A stretch of DNA of 64,000 bases. Source: Actomonas sp051209155. Lineage in GTDB: Bacteria; Verrucomicrobiota; Verrucomicrobiia; Opitutales; Opitutaceae. The translations under genes and the position numbers were made by a program. Positions 30,669-39,746 of this stretch are shown in pieces. The stretch lies in the NCBI GenBank assembly GCA_051209155.1, contig JBPJGB010000002.1, one strand, 5' to 3'. The notes beneath the pieces are model-generated. The model saw only the letters and a list, made by a program, of their open reading frames with translations, ran no database searches and had not been told where the DNA came from. Numbering within the stretch: the first letter of the stretch is position 1; each line of letters begins with the position of its first letter.

Positions 30669-33050
30669 ATGAAACCGTTCCTTCCGTTCGTTTCGCTGTT
30701 CTGCACCCTGATCACTGCCATGAGTGCCGCCCCCGACTCCTTCCGCGCCCAGGCCGAAAACCTGGTTCAACAACTCACCCTCGAGGAAAAAGCCGGTCTG
30801 TGTTCCGGCGGCACGATGTGGACCACCAAGGCCGTCGAGCGCCTTGGCATTCCGGCCATCACCCTCACCGATGGCCCGCACGGCGTGCGTATGGCCAACC
30901 CCGACGCCGGTTTGCAGGGACTCAATGCCAGCCTGCCGGCCACCTGTTTCCCGACTGCGCCGGCGCTCGCCGCGACCTGGAATGTCGATCTCATTCGCAG
31001 CGTTGGTGAAGCCCTGGGCCAGGAGTCGCAAACGCACGGCGTGCAGATCCTGCTCGGCCCCGGCGCCAACCTGAAACGTTCCCCGCTCGGTGGGCGCAAC
31101 TTCGAGTATTACTCCGAAGACCCGCTGCTCTCCGGCAAGATGGCGGCCGCCTGGATCAAAGGGGTGCAAAGCCAGGGCGTGGGCACCTCCCTCAAGCACT
31201 TTGCCGCCAACAATCAGGAATGGGAGCGCATGATCGGTGACTCGATCGTCGGGGAACGCGCGTTGCACGAGATCTACCTGCGCTCGTTCGAGATCGCCGT
31301 GCGTGACGGCGAGCCCTTCACGCTCATGTGCGCCTACAACAAGGTGAATGGCGTCTTCGCGGCCGAGAACCGCACCTTGCTCACCGAAATCCTGCGCGAT
31401 CAGTGGGGCTTCGAGGGCATCGTGATGTCCGACTGGGGCGCGGTGAACGACCGCGTCGCCGGCGTGTTGGCGGGGCTCAATCTCGAAATGCCGGCGTCCG
31501 GCGGTTTCAATGATCGCAAGATTGTCGCCGCCGTGGAGGCGGGCGAACTCGATGTCGCCGTGCTCGACGAACTCGTGGCCGAGATGCTGACCATCACCCT
31601 GCGCGCCCACGCGGGTATTCAGAAAGATGCGACGTTCGCAGCGGCCGACCACCACGCTCTCGCCCGCCGCGTTGCCGGCGAGGGGGCGGTGCTGCTCAAG
31701 AACGATGCCCGCACGTTGCCGCTCACCGCCGCCCGCGATGCCAAGGTCGCGATCATCGGCCAGTTTGCCAAGGTGCCCCGTTACCAAGGCGCCGGCAGTT
31801 CGCAGGTCAACCCGACCACGCTCGACAACGCTTTTGCCGCGCTGACCGCCGACGCGTCAGATGTCAGTTTCAGCTATGCCGCGGGTTACGATTGGGAGGG
31901 GGCGGTCACGCCGGCGATGCTCGCCGAAGCCGTTGCCGCCGCGGGTGCGGCCGATCACGCCGTCGTGTTTGTTGGCCTGCCGGACAGCTACGAGTCCGAA
32001 GGTTTTGACCGCAAGGACCTGCACCTGCCCGTTGGTCACAATCAGTTGGTGGAGGCCGTCGCCGCGGTGGCGCCGCGCACCACCGTCGTGCTCATGAACG
32101 GTTCGCCCGTCATCCTGCCGTGGCTCGATGAAGTTGACGCGGTGTTGGAAGCCTACCTCGGCGGCCAGGCCGGGGGTGGGGCGATCGCCGACTTGCTGAC
32201 GGGTCGGGTGAACCCGTCCGGCAAGCTCGCCGAGACCTTTCCGGCCCGCGCCGAGGATACTCCGACTTTCCCGAACTTCCCCGGCCGCGACCTGCGCGTG
32301 CTCTACGGTGAAGACGTGTTCATCGGCTACCGTCACTACGATGCCCGCCAGATTGAGCCGCAGTTCCCCTTCGGATTCGGCCTCAGCTACACCACCTTTG
32401 CCCTTTCCCGGCTCAAGGTGAGCGCGTCCGAATTCGCGGTCGACGACGGCGTCGACGTCACGGTGACCGTGGCCAACGAGGGCAATCGGGCCGGTGCCGA
32501 AGTCGTGCAGGTCTATGTGGGTGAAACGGCCCCGCAGCTGCCGCGTCCGCCGCGCGAACTGAAGGCCTTTGCCAAAGTGTTCCTGCAGCCCGGCGAATCC
32601 CGCGCGGTGACGTTGCACCTCGATCGCGATGCCTTTGAGCAATACGATACGGTGTCCGAAGCGTGGTTTGTGCGCAGCGGCGACTACTCCGTCAACGTTG
32701 GCACCTCCTCCCGCGATCTGCCCCTGGTGGCAACCGTCACGGTCGACGGAGGTTCGCCGCCGCCGCCGGTGATCACGCGCCATTCCAACTTCGGCGAGGT
32801 CGAGCGTCACCCGAAGGGCAAGGCGATCTACGACAACTTCATCGCCGGCATGCTCGGCAACCAGCCGGAGTTGGATCCGGAAAAGATGAGCCCGGCCGAC
32901 TACGCCGCCGCCAAGAAAGGCCGCGACACCATGCTGATGTTCATGCGCGAAATCCCGATGGAGAAACTCGTGATGCTGTCCCAGGGCGCCTTCACCGAAG
33001 AGGCCCTGCAGGGCATCCTCCACGCCCTCAATGGCGACGCGGCACAATAA
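30669..33050 (+). CDS. Glycoside hydrolase family 3 beta-glucosidase with C-terminal extension
   Basis: A 793-residue exported GH3 enzyme: signal peptide about 1-20 (LPFVSLFCTLITAMSA), N-terminal TIM barrel with the nucleophile D255 in VMSDWGAVND, then the alpha/beta sandwich with the acid/base candidate E444 in YESEGFDRKDLHLP. A fibronectin-III-like domain (about 595-685, VTVTVANEGNRAGAEVVQVY) is followed by an extra ~95-residue helical tail (about 700-793, GEVERHPKGKAIYDNF, LMFMREIPMEKLVMLSQGAF). It should remove terminal beta-linked glucose or related sugars in the periplasm. The tail is longer than in ordinary GH3 enzymes and of unknown role. It is the first gene of the operon and is followed 19 nt later by an esterase gene. 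Confidence 0.93.
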   Translation: MKPFLPFVSLFCTLITAMSAAPDSFRAQAENLVQQLTLEEKAGLCSGGTMWTTKAVERLGIPAITLTDGPHGVRMANPDAGLQGLNASLPATCFPTAPALAATWNVDLIRSVGEALGQESQTHGVQILLGPGANLKRSPLGGRNFEYYSEDPLLSGKMAAAWIKGVQSQGVGTSLKHFAANNQEWERMIGDSIVGERALHEIYLRSFEIAVRDGEPFTLMCAYNKVNGVFAAENRTLLTEILRDQWGFEGIVMSDWGAVNDRVAGVLAGLNLEMPASGGFNDRKIVAAVEAGELDVAVLDELVAEMLTITLRAHAGIQKDATFAAADHHALARRVAGEGAVLLKNDARTLPLTAARDAKVAIIGQFAKVPRYQGAGSSQVNPTTLDNAFAALTADASDVSFSYAAGYDWEGAVTPAMLAEAVAAAGAADHAVVFVGLPDSYESEGFDRKDLHLPVGHNQLVEAVAAVAPRTTVVLMNGSPVILPWLDEVDAVLEAYLGGQAGGGAIADLLTGRVNPSGKLAETFPARAEDTPTFPNFPGRDLRVLYGEDVFIGYRHYDARQIEPQFPFGFGLSYTTFALSRLKVSASEFAVDDGVDVTVTVANEGNRAGAEVVQVYVGETAPQLPRPPRELKAFAKVFLQPGESRAVTLHLDRDAFEQYDTVSEAWFVRSGDYSVNVGTSSRDLPLVATVTVDGGSPPPPVITRHSNFGEVERHPKGKAIYDNFIAGMLGNQPELDPEKMSPADYAAAKKGRDTMLMFMREIPMEKLVMLSQGAFTEEALQGILHALNGDAAQ

Positions 33051-33069
33051 CCCCACCCCAGATTCCACC

Positions 33070-34101
33070 ATGAAAACACGCCTCCTTCTGCTCTTCGCGC
33101 TGGCTGCCCTCGGCTGCGCCGCGGCGGATTACCCGGCCGGCACGGTCGTCACCGAGAAGCTCTATTCCAAGCACCTTGAAAATCAGATGGGCGAGAGCGC
33201 CGAACGGGCGGTCTCGGTGTATCTTCCCCCTGGATACGAAGAAGGTGAGCGGCGTTACCCCGTCATTCACTTCCTGCATGGTTTCACCGGCGACAACACC
33301 ATGCTTAAATACGTGGCTCCCCTGCTCGACCAGGCCATCGCCACGAAGCGCATCCGGCCCTTCATTATGGTGATCTCCGACCAGAAGACGACCTACGACG
33401 GCAGCTTCTACAGCAACTCCGGCGTCTTCGGCGACTGGGAGGACTTCACCGTGCAGGATCTGGTGGCGTATGTGGATGACCACTACCGCACCATTCCCGC
33501 AGCGGGCAGCCGCGGCATCACCGGCCACAGCATGGGCGGCTATGGCGCCCTGTTGCTGGCGATGAAATACCCCGAAGTGTTCAGCACGGTTTACGCCCTC
33601 AGTCCCGGTGCACTCGCCATCGTGCGCGAATACGGCCCCAACAGCCCGACCTTTAAGGAACTGTCCACCATCACCACCATGGAGGACCTTGCGAAGACTT
33701 ACTTCGGTAAGGTGATGGTGGCCTTCGGCCGTTCCTGGTCACCCAACCCCGACAAGCCGCCATTCTACACCGATCTGCCGTTCACCTATGATGGAGATGA
33801 ACTGATCGTCCACGAGGACGCGTTGCAGAAATGGCAGGCCAACATGCCGTTTTACATGATCGACGACTACCGCGAGAACCTGCGCAGCCTGCGCGCGATC
33901 AAGTTGGACTGGGGGCGCAACGCTGGCGAGCGCTTCACCATCCAATGCGCCATGTTCAGTCAGCGGCTCGAGAACGCGGGGGTGACCCACTTTGCCGAGG
34001 AATACATCGGCACCCACGTGAGTGACATCTACACGCCCGAAGGTCGTATCCCGCAGCAGATGCTGCCGTTCTTCGACTTCTACTTGGATTTCGAGCAATA
34101 G
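33070..34101 (+). CDS. Exported esterase, PF00756-type (EstA/FrmB-like)
   Basis: A 343-residue exported alpha/beta hydrolase of the putative-esterase family: signal peptide about 1-19 (LLLLFALAALGCAAA), IHFLHGFTGDN (oxyanion region), nucleophile S154 in GITGHSMGGYG, and the catalytic His probably in IGTHVSDIY near the C-terminus. The domain resembles S-formylglutathione hydrolase/feruloyl-esterase-type enzymes; signal peptide and neighbours favour a sugar- or hydroxy-acid ester in the periplasm over formaldehyde metabolism. It begins at the ATG at 33070; the frame opens earlier but that part precedes the signal peptide. It lies between the GH3 gene and the transporter gene in one unit. Confidence 0.85.
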   Translation: MKTRLLLLFALAALGCAAADYPAGTVVTEKLYSKHLENQMGESAERAVSVYLPPGYEEGERRYPVIHFLHGFTGDNTMLKYVAPLLDQAIATKRIRPFIMVISDQKTTYDGSFYSNSGVFGDWEDFTVQDLVAYVDDHYRTIPAAGSRGITGHSMGGYGALLLAMKYPEVFSTVYALSPGALAIVREYGPNSPTFKELSTITTMEDLAKTYFGKVMVAFGRSWSPNPDKPPFYTDLPFTYDGDELIVHEDALQKWQANMPFYMIDDYRENLRSLRAIKLDWGRNAGERFTIQCAMFSQRLENAGVTHFAEEYIGTHVSDIYTPEGRIPQQMLPFFDFYLDFEQ

Positions 34102-34189
34102 CTCCCACGCGTCCCCGCTGTAGCCGGCCTCGGTGAGGCCGGTCCGGATTCAACGACCCCGGCACCAGTTGCCTGCTGAAACTTCCCCC

Positions 34190-35491
34190 ATGCTTTTCGT
34201 CATCGGACTCACCGTCATCGTCGTGGTGCTCGGGCTCATCCTGAGCAAACGCACCACCGCGATGACCGCTTTGATTCTGGTGCCGGTGGCCGGATCGCTG
34301 GTGGCGGGCTTCGGACTTGAAACTGCGACCTTCGCGGTGAGCGGCCTGCGGCAGATCGCGCCGGTCGCGGCGATGTTCATTTTCGCCATCCTGTTCTTCG
34401 GCGTGCTCACCGACGCCGGCCTGTTTGACCCCATCATCCGCGCCGTGCTGCGGGCCGTCGGTCAACATCCGGCGCGCATCACCGTCGGAGCCGCCGTGCT
34501 GGCCATGGTGGTGCATCTCGACGGTTCGGGCGCGACGACCTTTCTCATCACGATCCCGGCGATGTTGCCGCTCTTTGATCGACTGGGCATGGACCGCCGC
34601 ATTCTCGCCGCGGTCGTTGCCCTCGGTGCGGGCACGATGAACCTCGTGCCGTGGGGGGGGCCGACGCTGCGCGCGGTCTCGTCGCTGCAGCTCGACATGA
34701 CGGCGCTCTATCACCCGCTGCTCATCCCGCAGGCGGCCGGGTTGCTGTTTGTGATTGCGCTCGCCTGGTGGCTGGGCGCGCGGGAGGGCCGCCGGTTGCA
34801 GCTTTCCGCCGCCGTGGCGGCGGCGCCGGTTGTTGAACCGGAGCTCAGCGCCGAACAGCTGGCCTTGCGCCGTCCGAAGCGCTTTGTGGTCAACCTGGCC
34901 CTGACGCTCGTCGTGGTGGTGGCGCTGGTGACCGGCTTCACCTCGCCGGCGCTCATCTTCATGGTCGCGGCGACCCTCGCGCTGATGATCAACTACCCGC
35001 AGCTCGCCGAGCAACGTGCCCGGGTGGACGCGCACGCCAAGGCCTGCCTCATGATGGCGAGCGTGTTGATGGCCGCTGGGGTCTTCAGCGGCATCATGCG
35101 CGAGTCGGGCATGATCGAAGCCATTGCTGAACACGCCGCCGACGTCATTCCGTCCGGGGCGGGCGGGGCGCTGCCGGTCGTGCTGGCGGTGTTGAGCATG
35201 CCGCTGAGTCTGTTGTTCGACCCCGACTCGTTCTACTTCGGCGTGCTGCCGGTGCTGGCCGAGGTCGGCACGGGCTTCGGCATCGAACCGGTCACCATGG
35301 CGCACGCCTCCCTGCTCGGCCAAATGACGACGGGTTTCCCGCTCAGCCCGCTCACCGCCACCACTTTTCTGCTGGTGGGTCTGACCGGCGTCGACCTGGC
35401 CGACCACCAACGCTTCACCTTTAAATACGCCTTCCTGACCACGCTGGTCATGACGGCGGTCGCGCTGTTGGTCGGCGTGCTGCCGATCTGA
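34190..35491 (+). CDS. CitMHS-family organic-acid transporter
   Basis: A 433-residue inner-membrane protein with about eleven to twelve hydrophobic segments. The signature AMVVHLDGSGATTFLITIP and GTMNLVPWGGPTLRAVSSL places it in the CitMHS (citrate-Mg2+/Ca2+:H+ symporter, ion transporter superfamily) family. It should import a metal-complexed di- or tricarboxylate; the true substrate is not set by sequence. The start at 34190 (MLFVIGLTVIVVVLG) is the usual family N-terminus, while the frame before it is Pro/Gln-rich and unsupported. It follows the esterase by 88 nt and precedes the AtuA gene by 10 nt, linking uptake of an organic acid with the CoA-dependent steps downstream. Confidence 0.9.
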   Translation: MLFVIGLTVIVVVLGLILSKRTTAMTALILVPVAGSLVAGFGLETATFAVSGLRQIAPVAAMFIFAILFFGVLTDAGLFDPIIRAVLRAVGQHPARITVGAAVLAMVVHLDGSGATTFLITIPAMLPLFDRLGMDRRILAAVVALGAGTMNLVPWGGPTLRAVSSLQLDMTALYHPLLIPQAAGLLFVIALAWWLGAREGRRLQLSAAVAAAPVVEPELSAEQLALRRPKRFVVNLALTLVVVVALVTGFTSPALIFMVAATLALMINYPQLAEQRARVDAHAKACLMMASVLMAAGVFSGIMRESGMIEAIAEHAADVIPSGAGGALPVVLAVLSMPLSLLFDPDSFYFGVLPVLAEVGTGFGIEPVTMAHASLLGQMTTGFPLSPLTATTFLLVGLTGVDLADHQRFTFKYAFLTTLVMTAVALLVGVLPI

Positions 35492-35501
35492 ATACACTGC
35501 C

Positions 35502-36842
35502 ATGAAAACCATCCGCATTGGATCCGGCGCCGGTTTCTCGGGCGATCGCATCGAGCCCGCCGTGGAGTTGGCGCAAAAGGGCGAACTCGATTACCTCGTC
35601 TTCGAGTGTCTGGCCGAGCGCACGATCGCGCTGGCCCAGCAGGCGCGACTCAATGATCCGGGTGCCGGCTTCGACGACCTGCTGGTGGCGCGCATGGAGG
35701 CGGTCTTACCGATCTGCGTGGCCCAGGGGGTGCGGGTCATCAGCAACATGGGCGCGGCCAATCCCCGCGCCGCTCTTGATCAGGTCGTCGCGGTGGCGCG
35801 CCGGCTGGGCCTGCCTGGACTCAAGGTGGCGGCGATCACTGGTGACGATGTGCGCAGTGCCGTCGAGGCGGATGATCCGGCTTTGCTGGAGCGGGAGGGG
35901 CGGGTCGGCGATCTGCGCGCGCGTTTGATCTCCGCCAACGCCTACCTTGGCGCCGAGCCCATCGCGGAAGCCCTCGCGCAAGGCGCGGACGTGGTCATCA
36001 CCGGGCGCGTGGCCGATCCGGCCTTGTTCTGCGCGCCGCTCATGCATGCCTTCGGGTGGCGGGCGGATGACTGGCGGCGCATGGGGCAGGGGACCCTGGT
36101 CGGGCACCTCCTGGAGTGCGCGGGCCAGATCACCGGCGGCTATTTTGCCGATCCTACGACCAAGCCCGTGGCCAATCTGGCGCAACTCGGCTTTCCCATC
36201 GCCGAGGTGACGGCCGATGGCGGGGTGGTCATCACCAAAGTGGACGGGTCCGGCGGCGCGGTGACCGCGCGGACCTGCAAGGAGCAACTGCTCTACGAGA
36301 TTCACGATCCGGCAGCTTACGTGACACCGGATGTGGTGGCGGACTTTTCGGCGGTGGAGATTCGTGAAATCGGTCCCGACCGGGTGGCGGTGACAGGGGC
36401 GACGGGCCGGGAGCGACCGGCGGCGCTCAAGGTTTCCCTGGGTTACCGCGACGGCTTTGTCGGCGAAGGACAAATCTCCTACACCGGCCCCGGCGCGCGG
36501 GCGCGCGGTCAACTCGCGCTCAAGATCGTGCACGAACGCCTGCGGCTCATCGGGCTGGCGGCGGATGAATTGCGCGGCGAGTTGATCGGGCTGAACGCCG
36601 TCGCCCTGGCCGGCGCGAGCGACCGGGCGGCCGAGCCCGCCGAACTACGGGTCCGCGTGGTGGGTCGCACCGCCACGCTCGAAGAAGCCGTGCGCATCGG
36701 CAACGAGGTGGAGACGCTTTACACCAACGGACCGGCGGGCGGCGGTGGCGTCACAAAATCGGCGCGGGAGGTCATTGCCATTCATTCGACGCTGATCCCG
36801 CGCGAGCGGGTGCAACCTGTAATCCATACCGCCACGACATGA
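35502..36842 (+). CDS. AtuA-family (acyclic terpene utilisation, DUF1446) protein
   Basis: A 446-residue cytoplasmic protein of the AtuA/DUF1446 family: IRIGSGAGFSGDRIEPAVEL at the N-terminus, LDYLVFECLAERTIALAQQ, GADVVITGRVADPALFCAP, and GERPAALKVSLGYRDGFVGE-like C-terminal features. AtuA was named from the Pseudomonas citronellol operon, where its exact reaction is not settled; many homologues occur in unrelated acid-degradation operons. The small downstream gene encodes the 'AtuA-related' partner that in some proteins is the C-terminal part of the same chain, and it overlaps by ATGA. The pair probably works as one enzyme in the pathway. Confidence 0.88.
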   Translation: MKTIRIGSGAGFSGDRIEPAVELAQKGELDYLVFECLAERTIALAQQARLNDPGAGFDDLLVARMEAVLPICVAQGVRVISNMGAANPRAALDQVVAVARRLGLPGLKVAAITGDDVRSAVEADDPALLEREGRVGDLRARLISANAYLGAEPIAEALAQGADVVITGRVADPALFCAPLMHAFGWRADDWRRMGQGTLVGHLLECAGQITGGYFADPTTKPVANLAQLGFPIAEVTADGGVVITKVDGSGGAVTARTCKEQLLYEIHDPAAYVTPDVVADFSAVEIREIGPDRVAVTGATGRERPAALKVSLGYRDGFVGEGQISYTGPGARARGQLALKIVHERLRLIGLAADELRGELIGLNAVALAGASDRAAEPAELRVRVVGRTATLEEAVRIGNEVETLYTNGPAGGGGVTKSAREVIAIHSTLIPRERVQPVIHTATT

Positions 36843-37180
36843 AACTGCACGCCATCGCCCATGCCCGCGCGGGAGACAAAGGCAATGTCTCCGACCTCAC
36901 GCTCATTCCGTTCGATGAGCGTGACTTTCCGCGCCTGGTGGCCGAGGTGACGACGGATCGCGTGCGGAGCCACTTCGCGCCGGTCGTGCGCGGAGAGGTC
37001 GTGCGATACGTGCTGCCCCAACTGCATGCCCTCAAGTTCGTGTTGTCCGACGCCTTGGGCGGAGGCGTGACCCGTTCCCTCGCGCTCGATGCGCACGGCA
37101 AGACCTACTCCGCGCTCCTCCTTGATCTCGAACTGCCGGTCCCGCCGGCGGTCACCGCTTTGCCAGACCATGAAGAATGA
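36839..37180 (+). CDS. AtuA-related small subunit
   Basis: A 113-residue protein (KLHAIAHARAGDKGNVSDLT, then VVRYVLPQLHALKFVLSDAL) matching the short AtuA-related domain, which in other genomes is fused to the C-terminus of AtuA. It has no membrane or signal sequence. The start codon overlaps the AtuA stop (ATGA) and its last codons overlap the thiolase start by 11 nt, so all three are translationally coupled. Alone it has no known catalysis; together with AtuA it is likely a subunit. Confidence 0.85.
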   Translation: MKLHAIAHARAGDKGNVSDLTLIPFDERDFPRLVAEVTTDRVRSHFAPVVRGEVVRYVLPQLHALKFVLSDALGGGVTRSLALDAHGKTYSALLLDLELPVPPAVTALPDHEE

Positions 37181-38351
37181 AATCGTAGTCGTCAGTTCCG
37201 CACGCACCCCGATTGGCGCCTTCCAAGGTGGCCTCGCGACCCTGCCGGCCCCGCGACTTGGCGCGGTGGCGATCTCCGCGGCGGTGAAACGGGCCGAAGT
37301 CGATCCGGCGCGGGTGAGCGACGTGTTCATGGGCCACGTGCTCGCGGCCGGCAGTGGTCAGGCACCCGCGCGGCAGGCGGCGCTGGGCGCCGGGCTCGAG
37401 CCGGCGGCGCATGCAGTGACGATCAACAAGGTCTGTGGCAGTGGACTCGAGGCGGTCATCCAGGGAGCCCGTGCATTGCAACTCGGCGAAGCCTCGCTCG
37501 TCGCGGCGGGCGGCATGGAAAGCATGAGCAACGCGCCCTACCTGCTGCCGCAGGCGCGGGCCGGTTTTCGACTCGGCCATCAGCAGGCGATCGACTCACT
37601 CGTCCATGACGGACTGTGGGACCCTTATGGCGACGTGCACATGGGTTCCTGCGCCGAGCAGTGTGCAAGTAAATTTGGTTTCACCCGCGAGGACCAGGAC
37701 GCCTACGCCATCGCTTCGTTTGAGCGCGCCAACGCGGCGCAGCGGGCCGGTCAGTTTGCTGCTGAAATCGCGCCAGTGGAGATCGCCGGCCGCAGGGGGG
37801 CGACGACCACGGTCGAGCAGGACGAAGGTCCGGCCAAAGTGATCTACGACAAAGTGCCTTACCTTAAACCAGCCTTCGCCAAGGACGGCACAATCACGCC
37901 GGCCAACGCCTCGACGCTCAATGACGGCGCCGCCGCATTGTTGCTGGCGACCGCCGTCGGTGCGGCGGAGCAGGGACTCCAGCCCCAGGCGAGGATCGTC
38001 GCGTGGGCCACGCATTCGGCCGAGCCGCGGTGGTTCACCACCGCCCCGGTGGGCGCCGCGCAGCAAGCGCTCGCGCGCGTCGGTTGGACGGTCGACGATG
38101 TCGACCTGTGGGAGGTCAATGAAGCCTTTGCGGTGGTGCCGATGGCCTTCATGCGTGAGCTCGGGGTGGCGCACGAGCGGCTCAATATTCGTGGCGGCGC
38201 CATCGCCCTGGGTCACCCGATCGGGGCGAGCGGCGCGCGCATCATCGTCACCTTACTCGCGGCCCTGCGCGAAACCGGCAAACGCCGCGGCGTCGCCGCC
38301 ATCTGTATCGGCGGCGGCGAAGGCCTGGCCCTCTGTCTGGAGCTCTTATGA
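37170..38351 (+). CDS. Acetyl-CoA acetyltransferase (thiolase)
   Basis: A 393-residue thiolase starting at ATG 37170 (MKNEIVVVSSARTPIGAFQG). All catalytic residues are present: C89 in INKVCGSGLEA (acyl-accepting Cys), H349 in ALGHPIGASGA and C379 in CIGGGEG. Length and motifs fit biosynthetic/degradative acetoacetyl-CoA thiolases (cytosolic type II). In this operon it most likely cleaves acetoacetyl-CoA to two acetyl-CoA after the CoA transferase; a 3-ketoadipyl-type specificity cannot be excluded. It overlaps the AtuA-related gene and its stop overlaps the next start. Confidence 0.92.
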   Translation: MKNEIVVVSSARTPIGAFQGGLATLPAPRLGAVAISAAVKRAEVDPARVSDVFMGHVLAAGSGQAPARQAALGAGLEPAAHAVTINKVCGSGLEAVIQGARALQLGEASLVAAGGMESMSNAPYLLPQARAGFRLGHQQAIDSLVHDGLWDPYGDVHMGSCAEQCASKFGFTREDQDAYAIASFERANAAQRAGQFAAEIAPVEIAGRRGATTTVEQDEGPAKVIYDKVPYLKPAFAKDGTITPANASTLNDGAAALLLATAVGAAEQGLQPQARIVAWATHSAEPRWFTTAPVGAAQQALARVGWTVDDVDLWEVNEAFAVVPMAFMRELGVAHERLNIRGGAIALGHPIGASGARIIVTLLAALRETGKRRGVAAICIGGGEGLALCLELL

Positions 38352-39715
38352 ACAAAGTCTACGCCAACGCCACCGACGCTCTCACTGGCCTGCTCGCGGA
38401 TGATCTCACCATCGCCGCGGGTGGATTTGGCCTCTGCGGCATTCCCGAAAACCTCATCGCCGCGTTGCGCGACAGTGCTGTGACCGGCCTCACCATTGTC
38501 GGCAACAACGCGGGGGTGGACGACTTCGGCATGGGCCTGCTGCTGGCCACCCGTCAGGTGCGCAAGGTCCTCGCGTCCTACGTGGGCGAGAACAAGGAGT
38601 TCGAGCGCCAGGTGCTCGCCGGCGACCTCGAACTCGAACTTGTGCCGCAGGGCACCTTGGCCGAACGTTTGCGCGCGGGGGGCGCTGGCATTCCCGCGTT
38701 CTACACGCCGACCGCCGCCGGCACCCTGCTGGCCGAGGGCAAGGAAACCAAAGTCTTCGACGGTCGCGAGCACGTGCTGGAAAGTGCCATCAAAGCCGAT
38801 GTCGCGCTGGTGAAGGCGTGGAAGGGCGACACCAATGGCAATCTCATCTTCCGCAAGACCGCGCGGAACTTTAATCCCATGATCGCCACCTGCGCGACGG
38901 TCTGTGTCGCCGAGGTCGAGGAGCTGGTTGAGGCCGGCGAACTCGACCCCGACGCCATCCACCTGCCGGGCATCTACGTGCATCGCATCCTGCAGGGCAG
39001 CGGCTACGAAAAGCGCGTCGAGTTTCGCACGGTCCAAGGCGCGGTCGCTTCGCGCAAAGTTTCGCCGACGCGCGAACGCATGGCCCAGCGGGCCGCCCGG
39101 GAACTGCATGATGGCGCCACCGTCAATCTCGGCATCGGTATTCCCACGCTGGTGGCGAACTTCATTCCGACCGGCATGCAGGTTACGCTGCAGTCGGAGA
39201 ACGGCCTGCTTGGCATCGGACCTTTCCCGGACGAGGGCGACGTCGATCCCGATCTCATCAACGCCGGCAAACAGACCATCACGGCGGCGACAGGGGCGGC
39301 GTTTTTCTCCAGCGCCGATTCTTTTGCCATGATTCGGGGCGGCCACGTCGACCTGTCGATCCTCGGCGCCTTCGAGGTGTCGGCCGGCGGCGACATCGCC
39401 AATTGGATGATTCCCGGCAAGATGATCAAGGGCCCCGGCGGCGCGATGGATCTCGTGGCCAGCGTGCCCCGCGTGGTCGTGGTGATGGAGCACTGCGCCG
39501 CCGACGGTCGTCACAAGATTCTCAATACGTGCAGCCTTCCCGTCACCGGCCGCGGCGTGGTCGATCTGATCATCACCGACCTTTGCGTGTTCGAGGTGAA
39601 ACCCGCCGGCGGTGGGCTCGTGCTCATCGAGCTGCAGGCCGGCGTCACCGTCGAAGAAATCCGCGCCAAAACCGAAGCCCCTTTTGAAGTCGCCGCGCAG
39701 GTGGCGACTCTCTGA
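38348..39715 (+). CDS. Fused 3-oxoacid CoA-transferase (A and B subunits in one chain)
   Basis: A 455-residue chain joining subunit A (about 1-228; IAAGGFGLCGIPENLIAAL, IVGNNAGVDDFGMGLL) and subunit B (about 240-455; VNLGIGIPTLVANFIP). The catalytic Glu is E284 in SENGLLGIGP. A short linker (GAVASRKVSPTRERM) bridges them. Most bacteria encode ScoA/ScoB or AtoD/AtoA separately; a single-chain form is normal for eukaryotic mitochondria. It should transfer CoA from succinyl-CoA or acetyl-CoA to acetoacetate or a similar 3-oxo acid, feeding the adjacent thiolase. Start overlaps the thiolase stop (ATGA). Confidence 0.92.
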   Translation: MNKVYANATDALTGLLADDLTIAAGGFGLCGIPENLIAALRDSAVTGLTIVGNNAGVDDFGMGLLLATRQVRKVLASYVGENKEFERQVLAGDLELELVPQGTLAERLRAGGAGIPAFYTPTAAGTLLAEGKETKVFDGREHVLESAIKADVALVKAWKGDTNGNLIFRKTARNFNPMIATCATVCVAEVEELVEAGELDPDAIHLPGIYVHRILQGSGYEKRVEFRTVQGAVASRKVSPTRERMAQRAARELHDGATVNLGIGIPTLVANFIPTGMQVTLQSENGLLGIGPFPDEGDVDPDLINAGKQTITAATGAAFFSSADSFAMIRGGHVDLSILGAFEVSAGGDIANWMIPGKMIKGPGGAMDLVASVPRVVVVMEHCAADGRHKILNTCSLPVTGRGVVDLIITDLCVFEVKPAGGGLVLIELQAGVTVEEIRAKTEAPFEVAAQVATL

Positions 39716-39746
39716 ACCTCCAACCCAACCCCCATCCCCTCCGCTC

